A stretch of DNA of 64,000 bases, from assembly GCA_031216915.1 (NCBI GenBank), contig CM062296.1:790516823-790580822 (forward strand), read 5' to 3'. Position 1 is the stretch's first letter. The number at the start of each line of letters is the position of its first letter. Positions 63,984-64,000 of this stretch are shown piece by piece. The position numbers and the translations under genes are program-made. The stretch is from Pictodentalium vernedei. Lineage: Eukaryota > Mollusca > Scaphopoda > Dentaliida > Dentaliidae. The notes beneath the pieces are model-generated. The model had not been told where the DNA came from and did not search any database. It saw only the letters and a program-made list of their open reading frames with translations.

Positions 63984-64000
63984 AGGAATTGCGGATCCCA

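Larger units (their letters stand above)
61269..64000 (-). mobile_element. Near-intact DIRS element (copy C), cut by the window end
   Basis: Minus-strand element with 3' terminal repeat (61269-61495), internal complementary region (61571-61627, shortened), 3' UTR with a long C run (~62123-62146), recombinase and RNase H regions. It is almost identical to copy A over the shared ~2.7 kb. The gag and RT core lie beyond 64000. Confidence 0.92.

Overview
The window is eukaryotic DNA. It has spliced host exons with consensus GT/AG borders, AT-rich intronic sequence, short inverted-repeat DNA transposons, a tRNA-derived SINE and a large set of tyrosine-recombinase retrotransposons. The recognisable host gene is an animal CXXC1 (CFP1) orthologue. 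Together with the mix of interspersed tandem repeats, this suggests a marine invertebrate, most likely a lophotrochozoan such as a mollusc. The phylum is inference.

Host gene. Four phase-0 exons on the minus strand (33711-33818, 9753-9896, 8543-8695, 4240-4383) encode the C-terminal part of CXXC1, the CpG-reading subunit of the SET1/COMPASS H3K4 methyltransferase, ending in a stop codon. The PHD finger, CXXC finger and coiled-coil exons are not visible and should lie beyond position 64000. The intron between the first two visible exons is about 23.8 kb because it holds a three-deep nest of retrotransposons.

Retrotransposons. Seven copies or remnants of one DIRS-type family are present. They have terminal inverted repeats, an internal complementary region equal to the reverse complement of the circle junction, gag, RT plus RNase H, and a tyrosine recombinase (YR) in an overlapping frame. 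They show no LTRs and no target duplication.
- Nest 1 (in the CXXC1 intron): an old element (13232-33152) contains a younger element (18742-32613), which contains a decayed but recently moved element (25310-32223).
- Nest 2: an internally deleted element (38049-50366) sits in a piggyBac-type MITE and contains an apparently intact, potentially autonomous copy on the plus strand (42267-49395).
- Single copies: decayed copies at 1-3530 (truncated by the window start) and 54107-61014, and a near-intact copy from 61269 running off the right edge.

DNA transposons and repeats. About ten TTAA-flanked piggyBac-type MITEs with long central palindromes are scattered through the window, two pairs abutting at a shared TTAA. 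There are also a Tc1/mariner-type MITE, a decayed Tc1 transposon inside a tandem array, two copies of an element carrying ~145-bp tandem repeats, foldback elements and near-perfect hairpins.

How it fits together. Intact copy A could supply Gag, RT/RNase H and recombinase in trans. The decayed subfamily, which lacks the RT core, has nearly identical copies at distinct sites, one of them inside a younger element, so it appears to have been carried by such a donor. Element-in-element insertions can be read base for base from intact relatives, so the order of insertion can be reconstructed from sequence alone.
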